Origin: Candidatus Gracilibacteria bacterium
GTDB taxonomy: Bacteria > Patescibacteriota > Gracilibacteria > BD1-5 > UBA2023
Direction of reading: 5' to 3'
Length of the DNA: 64,000 bases
Assembly: GCA_028687475.1 (NCBI GenBank)
Contig: JAQUAB010000002.1
Span: 1-64,000, forward strand
The notes beneath the pieces were generated by a model that worked only from the letters and a program-made list of their open reading frames with translations, did no database searches and was not told where the DNA came from. The first letter of the stretch is position 1; each line of letters starts with the position of its first letter. Below are positions 32,127 to 41,192 of the stretch, piece after piece. A program made the translations under genes and the position numbers.

Positions 32127-32741
32127 TTAATTCCCCATTTCACCACTCACAATAGATTCTCTCACTGGTATCATCGTATACTCAATCGCTCCGACGAGCA
32201 TTTTGAACGCTTCACCTCGTGTGATGCTATCATTCGGTCGAAAATGAGTTGTTATATTAATAATTCCTGCTTCAGCAAGTGCATTGATATAGCCAGAAAG
32301 AGTATTACTTTCTGAAACATCAGAAAATCCAGTAGCAGTTGACGTGAGAGTGAGTTTTGCTGCATTGGCTACGAATTTTGCGAATTCCGCTCGAGTCACA
32401 GGATCATTCGGTCGAAAATAACTCGCACTCGCAATCAATCCATTCGAATTGGCAGTTTCGATATATCCACAGAGATTCCCAAGTGCAGCCGAAACGTCAG
32501 CATACACCGTTCCAGAACATTCTCCTGAAGGGATTTTCATAGCATTGACGACGAGCTTCGCAGACTCAGCACGAGAGAGTTTATCAGTGAGTCGATATCC
32601 GACTTCGAAATTTTGTGCATTGATAACGCCAGTTGCAGAAAGTGTTTTGGCATATTGGAGAAATTCACTTGCAGCAAAAGTATTGGCAAACAAAAATGAC
32701 GTAGAAAAACTGATTACTAGGAGACGAAATAGCTTGGACAT
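32127..32741 (-). CDS. Exported SLH-domain protein
   Basis: Encodes 204 residues. A signal peptide (1-23, ending NTFAA) is followed by three S-layer-homology-like repeats with the signatures KLSRAESAKLVVNA, PVTRAEFAKFVANAA and SITRGEAFKMLVGA, each preceded by FRPND or a similar turn. SLH modules usually bind secondary wall polymers, so this may be a surface-anchoring protein made only of repeats. No TGA. Confidence 0.88.
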   Translation of the reverse strand: MSKLFRLLVISFSTSFLFANTFAASEFLQYAKTLSATGVINAQNFEVGYRLTDKLSRAESAKLVVNAMKIPSGECSGTVYADVSAALGNLCGYIETANSNGLIASASYFRPNDPVTRAEFAKFVANAAKLTLTSTATGFSDVSESNTLSGYINALAEAGIINITTHFRPNDSITRGEAFKMLVGAIEYTMIPVRESIVSGEMGN

Positions 32742-32800
32742 AGGGGTAAAAAATAAGGAATTAAAAGTTTTTTGTTCACATTTGATTCAGAGAAATTTAT

Positions 32801-33349
32801 TTAAGAAAGAAAGGTGTTTGTCAGACCAGTAGAAGATGTTGGTTGGATAAATTCTATAGTTATTCATCATATAACAGATCATGACGGAACTACTGAAGAA
32901 TCATCTATTACAATAATTCTATTAATTTTTCATCAAAAATCCTCACAAAACTTTCGTATCTGCTCCAATCGTAAATCTTTTTTGTGAGTTGCTTCATAGA
33001 GCCACTGCCTCCACTCAAATGGATTAGCAATATTTCTAGGTTTGTACATAGTCTTTTGAACAGAGTTTTGTCATATAGCTTTAGCAAGTATTTCTTCAGG
33101 AAGAGTCTTTCTCCAATCAGAAGAAATAACTATTTTCACATTTCATCAAATGCTCTGAATGAAACTATTCAGCACTCGCTTTTTCTCCTCAGAAATGGTT
33201 TGCAAGACAAGATCATATCTTCCAATCTTTGTCCAGTAATTTCTCCAAAAAATCTGTCTCCAATGATCCGAAAGACTAATGAATGGACACATAACACCAT
33301 CTATATCAAGAAAGATAAAATTAGTTGAAGATTGTTTTTCTGTTTCCAT
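32801..33349 (-). CDS. HAD-type hydrolase, SAK-like
   Basis: Encodes 182 residues, ATG to TAA. Motif I is FLDIDGVM (10-19), motif II is VISSDWRK and a late acidic motif is VIDD. The pair DIDGV...SSDWR resembles HAD domains of the RNA-repair-associated HAD_SAK type. The C-terminal third contains several TGA-encoded glycines. It is 20 bp downstream of the HD hydrolase and follows it on the same strand. Confidence 0.7.
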
Positions 33350-33369
33350 AATAGTACAACAATGAAAAG

Positions 33370-33960
33370 TTACTGATAAATCTCCTTCGCATCGATTTTC
33401 TTGAGATTTCATTTTTTCCACCAGTCAGTGAATCCCGTTTTCTGGAGCTCTTGCCAGAGTTTTTTCGCACTCTCCGTTCTGAGCGCTTTCCCAACATTGA
33501 TGATCCAATCCTCAGCCTCATGGAATCCGAGTTCCATATATTTCTTCGCCTGAAACGCCTGTTCGAGATAGTCAGCATCCTTCGCAACTATTCCTTCAAG
33601 TGTCGTCCGATGCTCGTATTCATGAAAAAGCTCGAGAATATCAGCACCAAACTCGATATCCTGGAATTGATCCTGCATCACTTGTTCTTCGACTTCCATC
33701 TTGTTCGTGATATATCGCGTCGCTACCTTGTGCATATCACCCACTCGACTCTCGGCAATATCATGCCAGACAAGCATGCTCGCACACTTATTCGCATCAG
33801 CTCACTCCATCTGGGCAAGGATATAGGCAATCTGTGCAGCGTTCAGGCTATGTTCCGCGACAGAGTCAGGATTCGAAATGCCCGCCATTCTCCAACCCTC
33901 ATGTTTGATTTCTTTGAGTTGGAAGCATTCGAAGATGAGATTGGTGAGTTTTTTGAGCAT
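33370..33960 (-). CDS. HD-domain phosphohydrolase (YfbR/HDDC2 type)
   Basis: Encodes 196 residues. HD metal ligands are visible as SVAEHSLNAA, WHDIAESRVGD and the later Asp. Relatives are 5'-deoxynucleotidases. The standard code would truncate both ends; the last 12 residues follow a TGA Gly. The first 16 codons (MLKKLTNLIFECFQLK) occur a second time at 34387-34437, upstream of an intervening MazG-like gene. The start is 3 bp after the MazG stop. Confidence 0.85.
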
Positions 33961-33963
33961 AGC

Positions 33964-34356
33964 TTATAGGATATTATCAAGAGTATCTTGTTCCTGCTTC
34001 AATCTTTCTTTTTGCATTCTCTTTACCTCAATCCAATTCCCATTATTAGAACCATCTATATTGAGACGTTCGCTAAATTTTGTATAACATCGTTCAAATA
34101 CTTTTTCTTTATTGATTTTTCATTCCTGTTCTAGATTCTCGAGAAGACAAATATAATCCCAAAAAACATCTCCGAGCTCATCTTCGAGATATACTTGTTT
34201 TCCATTTTCTAGCTCTTCTTTTACTTCATTCATTTCATCCAGAATTCCATCAAAAAAAGTCTGACTTCACTTAAAAAAATTTCCGTCACCGTGTTTCATA
34301 AGAAATGGTATACGTTTCTCTGTGAGAATAATGAGTTTCTGGATAATAGAAAGCAT
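33964..34356 (-). CDS. MazG-like nucleotide pyrophosphohydrolase
   Basis: Encodes 130 residues, ATG to TAA, with two TGA glycines. The MazG/all-alpha NTP-PPase core is ILDEMNEVKEELE plus LEDELGDVFWDYICLLE, supplying the four acidic metal ligands. It would hydrolyse (d)NTPs to monophosphates. It sits between the HD gene and a copied HD-gene start, so it appears to be an inserted cassette. Confidence 0.8.
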
Positions 34357-34386
34357 ATGATAGATTAAATAAATACTCTTTTTGCC

Positions 34387-34437
34387 TTATTTGAACTGGA
34401 GACATTCGAAGATGAGATTGGTGAGTTTTTTGAACAT
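34387..34437 (-). CDS. Mini-ORF: copy of the HD-gene 5' end
   Basis: Encodes MFKKLTNLIFECLQFK and TAA. It matches the first 16 codons of the HD gene at 43 of 48 bases. The stop replaces the next Glu codon. The mini-ORF is 51 bp, the same length as ileS copy 2, and lies 30 bp before the MazG ATG. Confidence 0.75.
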   Translation of the reverse strand: MFKKLTNLIFECLQFK

Positions 34438-34466
34438 TAATTAAGAAGGATAAAAAAATACACAGA

Positions 34467-34957
34467 CTACAATTCTAATTCAAAATGCAAGTCAGAAATA
34501 TCTCAAACGAGTTGGATAAACCAAACAGGAACCCTATTCACTGAAAATAATCCATCTCATTGTTTCCAGCTAACAATTTCTCCAGCCTTCAATAATCGAG
34601 TTGCTGCTTTCCGATAAAATCAGATAGCATCAGGTACTGAAAATAATATAATTTTTTGGGTTTTAAATCTTTTCTCACTTCCTGAATAAATCTACTAAGA
34701 CATAAAATTCAAAGTCATGGATACTTCCGTAATCAAGCATTTCGAAATCTTATAGGATTAACGAGAGTATTTTTAACGAGGTTTGCAGTATGTAATCGAA
34801 TAATCTTGATTACTCCTACTCATACATGATTATAGATAATCTCTCCAACAAAATCATATTCCCCCTCATTATTCTTTGAAACAAAGAAGTTTATATAGGG
34901 AAGATTTGGATATTGTTTAGATGTTCATTTTTCTATTACCAAGTCTTGTTCATTCAT
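34467..34957 (-). pseudogene. Decayed gene with two frameshifts
   Basis: From ATG 34957 one frame reads MNEQDLVIEKGTSKQY to about NTLVNPIRF. Coding-like sequence then jumps to EMLDYGSIHDFEFYVLVDLF in a second frame and to KIILFSVPDAIGFYRKAATR through HFELEL and TAG (34467-34469) in a third. Each piece has protein-like composition with TGA as Gly, so this is most likely a recently broken gene. I do not recognise the family. It lies between tyrS and the copied HD-gene start. Confidence 0.55.
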
Positions 34958-34970
34958 AAAACTTGAATTC

Positions 34971-36149
34971 TTATAAAAACACTCTTTTTGCTTTCTTCTT
35001 TCCCATCTCAACCAGAGTTCCTTCGGGAGAAATTGTAACGAGAAATTTCGGATCTGTAATCACTTCGCCATTCACTCGGACAGAATTCCCAGCGAGTGCA
35101 TTGCGAACATCTCAGGAAGTTGCACAGAAGTTTAATTCTTTCAGAATATCTCCAATAAACATTTTCCCGTCTAGCAACTTGGAACTAGTTACTTGGAACT
35201 TCTCGATACTTCCAGTATCGAGGGGATCATACGGTTTCCCATGATACATCGTGACGACATAGTCAGCAAGTTCTTTCTTCAGGATATTCGGATGTTCACC
35301 AGATTCCAGTCGTTTTGCAATGACATCCACCTGTTCGATGGTCATATCCGTCGCGAAGGTGAAGTAGTGAACGATGAGACTATCATCGACATTGATGAGC
35401 TTCTGATACATATCGAATGGAGTATCATCGATGAGGATACAGTTTGGGCTTGTTTTACTCATCTTTTTTCCATCCGTTCCGACGAGGAGATCGAATGTCA
35501 TAATATCCTGCTTCGGCAGTCCAAATGCATTCATCATCGTACGTCCAGCTAAGAGATTGAAGTACTGATCATTCCCACCGAGTTCGAGATCACAGGAACC
35601 ATATTTCTTCGCGATGGCGACACTATCATATCCTTGCATGATAGGATAGAGAAATTCCTGAAGGGAAATGCGCTTTCCTTCCTTGTAGCGCTTCGAGAAA
35701 TTATCACGATCGAGCATCTCCGCCACGGAGAAATTCTTCGCAAGTTCACCAACTCAAGCAAAATTCACTACATCGAGTCATTCACTATTGTAGTAGACAT
35801 TGATCTTCGAAATATCGATGACTTTCGAGAATTTCTGGAGGAATACCTCACAATTGCGACGAGTCTCCTCTCGTGTGAGCATCGGACGTTCTGCATCTTT
35901 ATCACTCGTATCACCGACTTGTGCCGTCGCATCACCGAACAAGAGAACAATCTCATGTCCGAGCGCTTGGAATTCCTTGAGCTTCAAGAATGGTACCATA
36001 TGCCCGATATGAATCTTCGCAGCGGTCGGATCGATTCCGAACTTCACGCGGAGCTTTTCTCCAGCAAGGAGACGTTTCTCGAGATTGGCTCGGTCGATAA
36101 CATTGGACACTCACTTCGTGAGGAGATTATGGATTTGAGAATTTTGCAT
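34971..36149 (-). CDS. tyrS: Tyrosyl-tRNA synthetase
   Basis: Encodes 392 residues. Charges tRNA-Tyr. HIGH is HIGH in KIHIGHMVPF, KMSKS is KKMSKTSPN, and an S4-like C-terminal domain (about 335-392, SGDVRNALAGNSVRVNGE) binds the tRNA. Three TGA codons encode Gly, one in the S4 domain, and they would break the gene into three. The ATG at 36149 lies 2 bp from the clpP stop on the same strand, so clpP and tyrS are co-transcribed. Confidence 0.96.
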
Positions 36150-36151
36150 AA

Positions 36152-36772
36152 TTATAATACCTTATCAATAAGTCCATACTTCATCGCCTCTTCTGCGGTC
36201 ATATAGTTGTCACGATCACAATCCTTTCGGACTTTATCGAGGTCTTGTCCACTATGACTCGCGAGAATTTTGTAGAGAACTTCACCGGTTTTTATGATAT
36301 GATCCGCGGCAATCTTGATATCGATAGCTTGACCTTCCATGCCACCGAGTGGCTGATGGATCATGATTTCTGAGTGCTTGAGTGCATAGCGTTTTCATTT
36401 CGCACCACCCGCGAGAATGATAGAACCCATAGAAGCCGCGAGACCAACACAAACCGTGATGACATCTGGCTTGATCGACTGCATCGTATCATAGATAGCG
36501 AGACCCGCTGTCACATGACCTCCTGGAGAATTCACATAGAGTGTAATAGGCGCTTTCGGATCTACTTTTTCGAGATAGAGAAGTTGTGCAATCACCGTAT
36601 TCGCAACCGCAGAATCAATCGCATCACCGAGAAATACTATACGATCCTCGAGAAGTCGAGAGTAAATATCATACGCGCGTTCCTGACCACCAATTTTATC
36701 GATAATAGTAGGAACAAGAAAATCAGAAATTGTTTTTTTCTTCTGCTTAGAAGTGAGAGTCTTTTTGGACAT
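36152..36772 (-). CDS. clpP: ClpP protease subunit
   Basis: Encodes 206 residues. Catalytic subunit of Clp proteases. The triad is S114 in GLAASMGS, H139 in EIMIHQP and D151. The loop GAKGKRYAL has Gly126 encoded by TGA, an invariant position. The N-terminus carries a Lys-rich extension ([12 protein letters not shown]). No Clp ATPase gene is nearby. Confidence 0.97.
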
Positions 36773-37067
36773 AAAAATAAGATTAAGAAGCTCTCTGGAG
36801 TATAGAGAAAATAGTATTTTTTGCAAAAAATATCGAGAAAGAAAGAAAAGACTTTGTGTGAATAAATGGTGAAAATATGAAAGAATTTTATTAAATAAAG
36901 TAAGATGATAAACGGTGGATTTTTCTTTCTATGATAAGAAAGTGCGGAGATACTCTTATAATTTTTCTCTTGAATTTCGAGATTTGTACAGATTGGAATC
37001 GCTTGCATTTTTCTGAAATTTTCTATACAATCCCTCATGCTTTTTATCTTTTTATTTTCTTTCTCTT
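36773..37067. other. Intergenic region between divergent clpP and exported-protein genes
   Basis: The 295 bp hold no supported ORF. Only the right end has recognisable signal: TTGCAT (37003-37008), 17 bp, TACAAT (37026-37031), a promoter for the gene at 37068. A clpP promoter should lie on the left, but I do not see a clear one. Confidence 0.5.
37003..37031 (+). promoter_or_regulatory. Promoter of the exported-protein gene
   Basis: TTGCAT (37003-37008), 17-bp spacer, TACAAT (37026-37031); start site expected near 37038, 30 bp before the ATG. Confidence 0.55.
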
Positions 37068-37682
37068 ATGAAAAAAATATATTCTCTTCTCGTTATCGGA
37101 ACGGTCATCTGTGGAACTTTCGTATCTGTGCATGCTGATTCTGAAGCCAGTACAACAGTATCAACAGGTACAACAGCAACCGCATCTGGGCAATACAAAA
37201 ATCGTGGACAAATGATGAAAGAAATGCAAGAAAAACTCAAACAAAAACGTGAAGAAAATAAGAAAAGACTCGAAGAAATGAGAAAGAATCGAACTGGATC
37301 AGGACGTGTTCAATATGGTTCAGGACGTGTACAGACTGGAGTTGTGCTCACGACAGAACAACTTGCTTGTGCTCGTGCTGCTGTAACAAAACGTGAATCA
37401 AGCGTTCTTTCTGCTATCACTTCGCTTTCTACCGCTTTGAACAATGCATTCACTGCTCGTGCTGCAGCATTCGATACGGCTTGGACAATTTCTGGTTCGA
37501 CTGAGCGCAAGGCAGCTATCAACACTGCTTGGACAACATGGAAAAATGCAGTCAAAACTGCACGTGAAGCTGACCGAGCAAGCCGAAAATCTGCATGGAC
37601 AACATTCAGAGCCGAAGCACAAACATGTAAAGTTCCTGAAGCTATTGCAGATACAGAAAATGCAAATCTCGAAAACGAATAA
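37068..37682 (+). CDS. Exported Ala/Lys-rich coiled-coil protein
   Basis: Encodes 204 residues. A signal peptide (1-23, ending VHA) precedes a Thr/Ser-rich linker, a charged helical stretch (MKEMQEKLKQKREENKKRLEEM) and a C-terminal helical region. In the latter a short motif (DTAWT, NTAWTTW, SAWTTF) recurs at about 20-30-residue intervals. Two cysteines (about 106 and 187) could form a disulfide. It has its own promoter and terminator and no TGA, so it may be abundant. Function unknown. Confidence 0.75.
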   Translation: MKKIYSLLVIGTVICGTFVSVHADSEASTTVSTGTTATASGQYKNRGQMMKEMQEKLKQKREENKKRLEEMRKNRTGSGRVQYGSGRVQTGVVLTTEQLACARAAVTKRESSVLSAITSLSTALNNAFTARAAAFDTAWTISGSTERKAAINTAWTTWKNAVKTAREADRASRKSAWTTFRAEAQTCKVPEAIADTENANLENE

Positions 37683-37702
37683 TTTCTCGTTTTTCTAATT
37701 CA

Positions 37703-37732
37703 AAAGAGACTCCACATCGGGTCTCTTTTTTT
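37703..37732 (+). terminator. Terminator of the exported-protein gene
   Basis: AAAGAGAC (37703-37710) pairs with GTCTCTTT (37721-37728), followed by TTTTT. Confidence 0.85.
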
Positions 37733-37822
37733 GGGAAAGATGCAGAATTAATCGTATTCTTTCTGACTCAACTTGCGTTATTTGCTTTTTTTTATATTCT
37801 GATGCCAGTTATAATTTCCTCT

Positions 37823-38062
37823 ATGAATCTCATTCTCCTCGGAATATATCTTGTCGTTCTTGTTATTCTTTTTGCATTTGTCGGAATCGTCATTATGCAT
37901 ATTGGGAATTTTCGTCAATATTCGAGATTTCTCACGCCTGTTATTCGTATATATCTCGTGATTGTTATTCTGATTGCTTTATTTGGTGCATACAAAATAT
38001 ATAACGACTACACTCCTTCGAAAATCAATAGAAATACGAATCTCAATCAGATGGATTTCTAA
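37823..38062 (+). CDS. Small two-TM membrane protein
   Basis: Encodes 79 residues from ATG 37823, with helices at about 4-28 and 44-64 and a short polar tail. An in-frame ATG at 37802 would add seven residues. TTGCGT (37773-37778) and TATTCT (37795-37800) suggest transcription starts near 37807, so 37823 is preferred. It precedes ychF by 48 bp. Family unknown. Confidence 0.6.
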   Translation: MNLILLGIYLVVLVILFAFVGIVIMHIGNFRQYSRFLTPVIRIYLVIVILIALFGAYKIYNDYTPSKINRNTNLNQMDF

Positions 38063-38110
38063 TACTATATACACTCCTAAAAAAATCTCTTAATTCTTTC
38101 TCTTTTTCTC

Positions 38111-39199
38111 ATGCAAGTCTGAATCGTCGGTCTCCCAAATGTCGGTAAATCCACTCTCTTCAATGCACTCACCAAGTCATATGCTGCCGAAGCAGCTAAT
38201 TTCCCATTCTGTACTATAGAACCGAATACTGGTATCGTGAATGTGAACGACGACCGTCTCGAACAGATTCGTGTGGTAGTGAATGGTGCGAAAAATATTC
38301 CTGCAACGGTCGAATTCGTCGATATCGCTGGTCTCGTGGAAGGAGCATCGAAAGGGGAAGGTCTCGGAAATAAGTTCCTCTCCCATATTCGAAATGTCGA
38401 TGCGATTCTCCAAGTCGTTCGTGCTTTTGATGACTCGAATGTTCACCATGTGAATGGTTCTGTTGATCCAAAACGTGATATCGAAGTGATTAATCTCGAA
38501 CTGATTTTTGCTGACCTCGAGACACTCGACAAGCGTATCGGAGACAATCAGAAAAAAGTTCGCGCTGGAGACAAGGAAGCAAAATCCCGTGAAGATATCT
38601 ACAATCGCCTCAAAATCCACCTCGAAGAAGGAAAAATCGCGTCACTTATGGAGATGACCGACGATGAGAAAAAAGCAATCGCCGATCTTCACCTCCTCAC
38701 GAACAAGCCATTTATCTACGCAGTGAATCTGCAAGAGAATGCTGTAAATACACCTATAGCAACTCTTCGCGATAAGATAGGAATCACTGATTCTCAGATT
38801 CCTGTGCTCCCTGTGAGTGCAAAAATCGAGATGGATATGCTCGAATTCTCAGAAGAAGACAAAAAAATGTTTCTCGCTGATATGGGAATCAACTTTAATC
38901 CTATGGATAACATCATCAAGACCTGCTACGACCTTCTCGGACTCCAGTACTACTTCACCGCAGGTGAGATCGAGGTTCATGCATGGACGATCCACAAGGG
39001 TTGGACTGCACCAGAAGCTGCTGGAGTGATCCATACTGATTTTCAGAAGAAATTCATCAAGGCAGAAACCGTGAACTGGAAAGACCTCGTCGAATTCGGT
39101 GGATGGTCTGGAGCACGCGAAAAGGGAAAAGTCCGAATGGAAGGGAAGGAGTACATCGTCCAGGATGGGGATGTGATGTTGTTTAAGTTCGGAGCTTAG
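38111..39199 (+). CDS. ychF: YchF/Ola1-type translation-associated ATPase
   Basis: Encodes 362 residues. OBG-like P-loop protein that binds ribosomes and prefers ATP. The start MQVGIVGLPNVGKST has TGA at codon 4 for the first Gly of this near-invariant block. NFPFCTIEPN, VDIAGLVEGASKGEG and the C-terminal TGS domain (YIVQDGDVMLFKF) complete the family pattern. A strong terminator follows. Confidence 0.96.
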
Positions 39200-39210
39200 T
39201 TATTCAATCT

Positions 39211-39238
39211 AAAAGACCAGGGGTTGCCTGGTCTTTTT
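39211..39238 (+). terminator. Terminator between ychF and a convergent gene
   Basis: AAAAGACCAGG (39211-39221) pairs with CCTGGTCTTTT (39227-39237), followed by T. It overlaps the stop codon of the opposing gene and is likely bidirectional. Confidence 0.85.
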
Positions 39239-39734
39239 ACAAATCCAATCCTCCAAAAGGATTTCTTGGTTTTGGCTCATTTCTTTTCTGATTCATTTTT
39301 CTTTCTTGAGAAAAATACTCAGAATATGCCAATACAAGAGATTCCATACGAGCATATTTCTGGAAACGATCGAGTTCAGTATTTCCACGAATTTCATTAT
39401 TAATAAGTGCAGTAATTGCTTGCAACTTCTCTTCCGGAACTCATTCAGAACGCATGCTCTTATACATTTGTTCGATTATATCATTTCCTTTCTGGACCCA
39501 AAAATCAGAATTTCTATCCACTTCTTTTTTTCCAGCATTATTATATTTTCCATAACTTTTCCCATCTGGAGTCATAAAAGTTGACTCTACTAAGAAAGTT
39601 TGTTCCCATTTCAAAATAACCTGACGAAGATTTTTTTGATAAAATGAGTATACCTGTGGTGGAACAGGAAGATGCTCAGAATTATATCATAATCTTTCTA
39701 TAGTTGTTGATTTTGGTTTTTCAAGTTGAGACAT
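39237..39734 (-). CDS. Unidentified helical protein
   Basis: Encodes 165 residues, ATG to TAA, with four TGA glycines. Charged and helical; the C-terminus is Asn/Pro/Arg-rich (NQKRNEPKPRNPFGG). No signal peptide or motif recognised. It is convergent with ychF. Confidence 0.6.
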
Positions 39735-40253
39735 AATAGCAACAATAATATTATTTGCATAATAATATACTATCTTTGACAAAGATTACAAATTATATTT
39801 TCCTCAAATAATTCATTTGACATATGAGAAAAGGTTTTGAATAAAAAATCCCCTTCACTTTACGTTGGCATGAAAAGATTTTTATAGCCTGTGAGGGGAT
39901 TTTTATGTTCTCAGAGTTTCTTCACTTCTCATGAGAATCGATGTCTACTGCACTTGGGTCAGTTTTACGAGGATAACCAGCTTTTGTATTTTTGACTTTC
40001 CTTTATGGAAAATCGACTTGTATAGAGAAAGCAATTGTGCTTTGTATGTGTATTTATATTGATTCTGGATCTTCAATCGGTTTAAGCGATGAAGATTCAG
40101 AGTCGGCGAGTGAAGTTCACCATGTCTTGTGAAGTAGACAAAAGTATCTTAGCATTCTTTTTTGTTCATGTCAAAAAATTGAGATACTTTTTCTCAAAGA
40201 AAATTCCAAAACGATTCTGGAATTCAAAATATGCAAGATGTGTAAGGGAAAAA
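39735..40253. other. Long intergenic region with a large hairpin and a possible gene remnant
   Basis: Contains a long-arm hairpin (AAAAATCCCCTTCAC near 39846-39860 with GTGAGGGGATTTTT near 39890-39903), which could terminate transcription in either direction. On the minus strand about 25 codons between roughly 40003 and 39925 read KNTKAGYPRKTDPSAVDIDS, with protein-like composition but no start codon. A 1-nt shift would end it (EETLRT, TAA) just before the hairpin. This may be a decayed small gene. Nothing else is supported. Confidence 0.35.
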
Positions 40254-40772
40254 CTAAACCCGAATCTTTGTCACTTTCTCACCGTAGCGTTCATTTTTCT
40301 TGGTGATATTTTTGCTTGTGAGTGCGAATCCGAAGAGTGCCACCCAGAATCCGAAGAATCCAACCCAGAAATCAGTATCGATCACGAATTCTGAAGACGA
40401 ACTTGTTGTTCCGAGATTTGAGAGAGAAATCTCACCAGAAACATTTTGAACAACAGGAGCAACAGTTTTCTCAGTATTCGTCTCGATGAAGAAGAGGGAA
40501 ATAATCATCATAGCAACACCGAGTCCGAATACTATCCATTTCCATACTTTTCGACGCCAGAGTCCTGGATCGAGAATCCCACGAACAAGTCCAACAAGAG
40601 GGAAGAAGTAGAGAATATAGATGAGATATGATGGAATGAAATTGTAATTCCATGTTGTCTTCTGGATTCCGAAGGTAATCACGAGGATGAGCACGAGTGC
40701 GAAAACAATGCGAACAAGACGAATCGTCTTATCAGAAGGTTTTGCTTGGATGGTTTCGATAAGTTTGAACAT
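40254..40772 (-). CDS. Unidentified four-TM membrane protein
   Basis: Encodes 172 residues from ATG 40772; a longer frame to 40826 exists but would run into the RNA terminator region. Helices at about 19-36, 45-64, 77-93 and 136-152; a Ser/Thr-rich external loop lies before the last helix. No TGA. Family unknown. Confidence 0.7.
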   Translation of the reverse strand: MFKLIETIQAKPSDKTIRLVRIVFALVLILVITFGIQKTTWNYNFIPSYLIYILYFFPLVGLVRGILDPGLWRRKVWKWIVFGLGVAMMIISLFFIETNTEKTVAPVVQNVSGEISLSNLGTTSSSSEFVIDTDFWVGFFGFWVALFGFALTSKNITKKNERYGEKVTKIRV

Positions 40773-40825
40773 AGTTGGAAAATAATGAATGCGGAGTGAG
40801 TATAGAGAAAAAAGGGGAGAATTCA

Positions 40826-41083
40826 AGAAAAAATGCCTCGCACTCAGTAGAGGCGGGCATTCAGAGTTTGGCGGAAAGTGGCATCACATGACCAGGGGAG
40901 TATTTCAAGGTCGGCTCCACGGCACCTTGCGATGCTTATTCTCATCCGGACGTTAGCACCCGAGATGAGACATTCTTCATACGAGCTAACTACACCCATA
41001 CGAAGCGGTTCATAGCCTCCGCCCTATCCTACACAGATCACATAAACCTGGGGTTACCAGAATCTTAGTGAGCCACTTTCCTA
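40826..41083 (-). ncRNA. Small RNA with a 23S rRNA domain V (H75-H79/L1-stalk) core
   Basis: On the minus strand two segments match 23S rRNA signatures: GTGTAGGATAG then GGAGGCTATG (41044-41021) and GGAGCCGACCTTGAAATA (40918-40901), followed by CCCCTGGTCATGT. In 23S rRNA they flank the L1 stalk. Here the stalk interval is about 85 nt instead of about 18. A 14-bp closing stem pairs GGAAAGTGGCTCAC (41081-41068) with GTGATGCCACTTTCC (40887-40873). A promoter (TTGACT/TAGAAT, 41115-41089) lies just upstream and a strong terminator just downstream. No other rRNA sequence is in the window. It could be a functional L1-binding RNA or an rRNA-derived relic; the matched signatures rule out a protein gene. 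Confidence 0.6.
40832..40861 (-). terminator. Terminator of the 23S-like small RNA
   Basis: On the minus strand AATGCC-CGC-CTC pairs with GAG-GCG-GGCATT around TACT (12 bp with single-base bulges), followed by TTTTTT. Confidence 0.85.
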
Positions 41084-41088
41084 TCACG

Positions 41089-41115
41089 ATTCTATTTATT
41101 TAGCAAATAAGTCAA
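41089..41115 (-). promoter_or_regulatory. Promoter of the 23S-like small RNA
   Basis: On the minus strand TTGACT (41115-41110), 15-bp spacer, TAGAAT (41094-41089). The expected start near 41083 coincides with the 5' side of the closing stem. Confidence 0.45.
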
Positions 41116-41157
41116 CACATTCTCGATTTTTATTGTGAAATATACTTATTTTTTCCT

Positions 41158-41186
41158 TTTGCATAGAATACCACTTTCGATATACT
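41158..41186 (+). promoter_or_regulatory. ftsK promoter
   Basis: TTTGCA (41158-41163), 17-bp spacer, TATACT (41181-41186). Expected start near 41193, the A of the ATG, so the message may be leaderless. Confidence 0.6.
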
Positions 41187-41192
41187 ATGCCC

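Noticed and set aside
40826-41083. RNase P RNA or tmRNA
   Set aside because: AGGAAAGT and GGTAAC look RNase P-like, but CR-IV/V elements such as ACAGAA are missing, and the 23S signatures are far stronger. No tRNA-like ends or tag ORF for tmRNA.
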